A DNA stretch of 7,079 nucleotides. Source: Lachnospiraceae bacterium. GTDB taxonomy: Bacteria > Bacillota > Clostridia > Lachnospirales > Lachnospiraceae. Both the position numbers and the translations under genes were made by a program. The notes below the pieces were generated by a model that had not been told where the DNA came from, searched no databases, and saw only the letters and a list, made by a program, of their open reading frames with translations. Positions 5,697 through 7,079 of this stretch are shown piece by piece (within the stretch, counting starts at the first letter, position 1; the number at the start of each line of letters is the position of its first letter). The stretch covers positions 1 through 7,079 of the forward strand of contig DPJQ01000135.1 of the NCBI GenBank assembly GCA_003542935.1. Reading direction: 5' to 3'.

Positions 5697-5885
5697 TCAA
5701 TCTTCCTGGGGCATGATGATCGCCGCCACCACGTAGGCCAGGATCCCCGACCCGCCCATGGCGGAGAAGATCACCCAGCCCAGCCTCACCAGGGTGGGAT
5801 CGATGCAGAAATAGTCCGCGATACCTCCGCATACGCCACAGATCATACCGTTTCTGGAACGGCGCAGTCTTTTTTCTTCGTACAT
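5697..5885 (-). CDS. PspC-domain membrane protein
   Basis: A 62-residue protein that is almost entirely one PspC domain: basic KRLRRSRNG at 5-13, GVCGGIADYF at 17-26, IDPTLVRLGW at 28-37, a membrane segment at about 36-58 and the terminal IIMPQED. The family is named for phage shock protein C; in Proteobacteria PspC is a membrane sensor, while in Firmicutes short stand-alone versions such as this are common in envelope-stress operons and their role is poorly defined. The start is ATG 5885, given by a perfect AGGAGGT 8 bases upstream. A longer reading from TTG 5909 adds eight residues, but those codons contain the Shine-Dalgarno itself. It lies 20 bases downstream of the DUF4097 gene and is the last gene of the operon. 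Confidence 0.9.
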   Translation of the reverse strand: MYEEKRLRRSRNGMICGVCGGIADYFCIDPTLVRLGWVIFSAMGGSGILAYVVAAIIMPQED

Positions 5886-5892
5886 AAGTCTT

Positions 5893-5899
5893 ACCTCCT
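5893..5899 (-). promoter_or_regulatory. ribosome binding site that sets the PspC-domain gene start
   Basis: On the minus strand AGGAGGT is a perfect seven-base anti-16S match, 8 bases before ATG 5885. It decides for the 62-residue product over the TTG-initiated 70-residue reading. Confidence 0.9.
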
Positions 5900-5905
5900 G
5901 TTTCA

Positions 5906-6754
5906 TCAATCCTGTTTCTCAAAGTCTATATCAATATTGCCCATATTGCTCTTAGCTTCTATCTGTCCGGTGGGATTATGACCAGGGCCCTCGTCCCCAT
6001 CCTCTACCGCGATGTCTCCCAGATTGGACGTGGCGGATACGTCATAGTCGTTGCGTTTTCCCTCAAAGGTCACATCCATATCCCCCATATTGCTGTTCAA
6101 TACGGCTGTCGGCACCCAGGCTGCCTGCTTTATAGTGACATCGGCGGCATTGGCCTTGACCTCCATTTTTTCCCTGGCCTGCAGTCTGCCCTCGATATCG
6201 ATATCGGAGGCATTCGCTTCGACTGTCACGATATCCGCTGCCAGATTCCCGGCGGTAATCTTTCCGCCCGTTCCCGTCAGTGTGACTTTTTTAAACGCAT
6301 ATCCTGCGGGAATCCTCACCTTTGTCACGGGTTCGTCTCCCGACCAGCCTTTCCAGTCATCCCGGATCGTCAGCGTCCCCTCCTCCAGCTTCGCCTCCGT
6401 GGCTTCCGAGGAGGATTCCACGAGAATTTCTTCCCCGCTCCCCTCAAGAATCTCCACAGATCCGGCCGTCACATAAATAGAAAGATTCTCTACATCCGCA
6501 AACCCGACCCCCTCTTTGGCAATCCCCTCCGTTCCTTCTGTGCTTTTACTTTTCTTCGCTGTCCGTCTGACCGCAGAGAAGCCGGCTATACGGCGGACGA
6601 CACCGTTTTTCCAGAAATTCAAAGGTATCTCCCCGCCTATGCGGCTGACCTCCTCAAAGCTCCCTCCCAGCACAAACCCGGCCCCCATGCAGCCCGCACC
6701 GGCCAGCACAAACAGCAGGGAACAAATAAGAAAAACCCGTATGGCGATCTTCAT
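5906..6754 (-). CDS. DUF4097-family beta-repeat protein with N-terminal membrane anchor
   Basis: The 282-residue protein begins with a hydrophobic segment at about 4-30 that serves as signal peptide or anchor, followed by a polar linker (about 50-85) and a repetitive beta-rich domain. At least five degenerate strand repeats are visible: EANASDIDIE (179-188), KANAADVTIK (200-209), NSNMGDMDVT (220-229), TSNLGDIAVE (242-251) and KSNMGNIDID (268-277), 20-26 residues apart. This pattern of N-x-G-[DN]-[IM]-[DA]-[IV] rungs is typical of DUF4097, thought to form a beta-solenoid outside the membrane; its ligand is unknown. Cys22 is not preceded by a proper lipobox, so a lipoprotein is unlikely. The start ATG overlaps the stop of the upstream gene (ATGA) and has AAGGAGG 9 bases upstream. 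The neighbours suggest an envelope-sensing or envelope-maintenance role. Confidence 0.85.
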   Translation of the reverse strand: MKIAIRVFLICSLLFVLAGAGCMGAGFVLGGSFEEVSRIGGEIPLNFWKNGVVRRIAGFSAVRRTAKKSKSTEGTEGIAKEGVGFADVENLSIYVTAGSVEILEGSGEEILVESSSEATEAKLEEGTLTIRDDWKGWSGDEPVTKVRIPAGYAFKKVTLTGTGGKITAGNLAADIVTVEANASDIDIEGRLQAREKMEVKANAADVTIKQAAWVPTAVLNSNMGDMDVTFEGKRNDYDVSATSNLGDIAVEDGDEGPGHNPTGQIEAKSNMGNIDIDFEKQD

Positions 6755-7079
6755 GCCCGCTCTCCTCCTTTCTTCCTGAACCGCTTTACAGTCGCCACAA
6801 TGCCCTCAAAAAAGCGGCACACATACCGCCACAGGGCTGGCAAAAAACGGAATGCCACCAGGGTGAACAGGATGAACAGCAGCATCCCGGCCGCCATGCA
6901 GAAAAATCCGCTTCCGATGATCAAAAGCCCGCTTCCTGCATAGGCCGCCATCTTGATGGAGCCATAGATGACCAGCCCCACACCGGCAATGACCAGCGCC
7001 GCCCCGCTGACGGAGGTACCCAGCACCAGGGTACACAGGAACGTCAGAATACCTATACCCAGCCCCAGCAGCCCCCCGC
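6751..7079 (-). CDS. partial multi-pass membrane protein, probably DUF1700 (HAAS) C-terminal part
   Basis: The reading frame is open to the right edge, so the 5' end lies outside; 108 residues are visible. They start GGLLGLGIGILTFL, continue with two further Gly-rich hydrophobic segments (one near GAALVIAGVGLVIYG, one near CMAAGMLLFILFTLVAF) and end in a basic tail (KRFRKKGGERA). Gly-rich helices followed by a basic tail match the C-terminal half of DUF1700 proteins, which commonly sit between a PadR-type regulator and a DUF4097 gene. A GTG at 7026 could start a shorter 91-residue product, but it has no ribosome binding site and hydrophobic sequence continues upstream in frame. The stop overlaps the next start by 4 bases. 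The family assignment rests on context and composition and is less certain than the neighbours'. Confidence 0.65.
   Translation of the reverse strand, partial: GGLLGLGIGILTFLCTLVLGTSVSGAALVIAGVGLVIYGSIKMAAYAGSGLLIIGSGFFCMAAGMLLFILFTLVAFRFLPALWRYVCRFFEGIVATVKRFRKKGGERA

Noticed and set aside
5927..5972. Lipoprotein signal in the DUF4097 protein (Cys22, encoded near 6690)
   Set aside because: The residues before Cys22 are Gly-Ala-Gly without the Leu expected at -3, so a lipobox is not supported; a plain signal anchor fits better. The coordinates given are only those of the gene's 3' part for reference.
5978..6943. 321-codon plus-strand open frame opposite the DUF4097 gene
   Set aside because: The opposite strand encodes a repeat protein with an excellent ribosome binding site and operon overlaps; the plus-strand product has no coherent domain or start signal.
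1..7079. Mobile element, CRISPR array, toxin-antitoxin or phage defence system
   Set aside because: No transposase, integrase, spaced palindromic repeats, terminal inverted repeats or recognisable defence domains were found on either strand.

Overview
The window looks like chromosomal DNA of an endospore-forming member of the Clostridia, most likely a Lachnospiraceae-type gut bacterium. The evidence is a Firmicutes-style alpha/beta-type small acid-soluble spore protein (SASP) gene, strong AGGAGG-type ribosome binding sites, near-consensus vegetative promoters, a PspC/DUF4097 envelope module typical of Firmicutes, and fairly GC-rich coding DNA separated by AT-rich intergenic gaps. The genus is an inference; no rRNA or other taxonomic marker is present. 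I found no tRNA or rRNA gene, CRISPR array, transposase, phage gene or integration site.

Layout. On the left, a minus-strand nudC-type NAD(H) pyrophosphatase gene (8-829) is divergent from a plus-strand sodium:solute symporter gene (1025-2560), and both are probably driven from the 195-base gap between them. The symporter gene ends in a strong intrinsic terminator (2597-2638). A near-consensus promoter (2730-2758) then starts azlC-azlD (2796-3813), a two-component branched-chain amino acid exporter whose genes overlap by 11 bases. A perfect extended -10 box (3840-3848) starts a second plus-strand pair (3912-5308): a membrane protein of unknown function and an SGNH/GDSL hydrolase, overlapping by the 4 bases GTGA.

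From about 5284 to the right edge everything is on the minus strand. A short SASP gene (5284-5481) runs tail-to-tail into the hydrolase gene, overlapping it by 25 bases, and is preceded by a sequence resembling a forespore sigma-G promoter. A bidirectional terminator (about 5630-5679) separates it from an operon read from beyond the right edge: a multi-pass membrane protein that resembles the C-terminal half of a DUF1700 (HAAS) protein, a DUF4097 beta-repeat protein with one N-terminal membrane anchor, and a 62-residue PspC-domain protein. In many Firmicutes this gene set sits behind a PadR-type regulator; if one is present here it lies outside the window.

How the genes work together. The window is mostly housekeeping and envelope functions: NAD(H)/NAD-capped RNA turnover, Na+-driven uptake, amino acid export, an envelope module and spore DNA protection. 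No defence or mobile system is visible. The least explained parts are the unknown membrane protein/SGNH hydrolase pair, the sigma-G-like promoter with the antisense overlap at the SASP gene, and the DUF1700-DUF4097-PspC operon.
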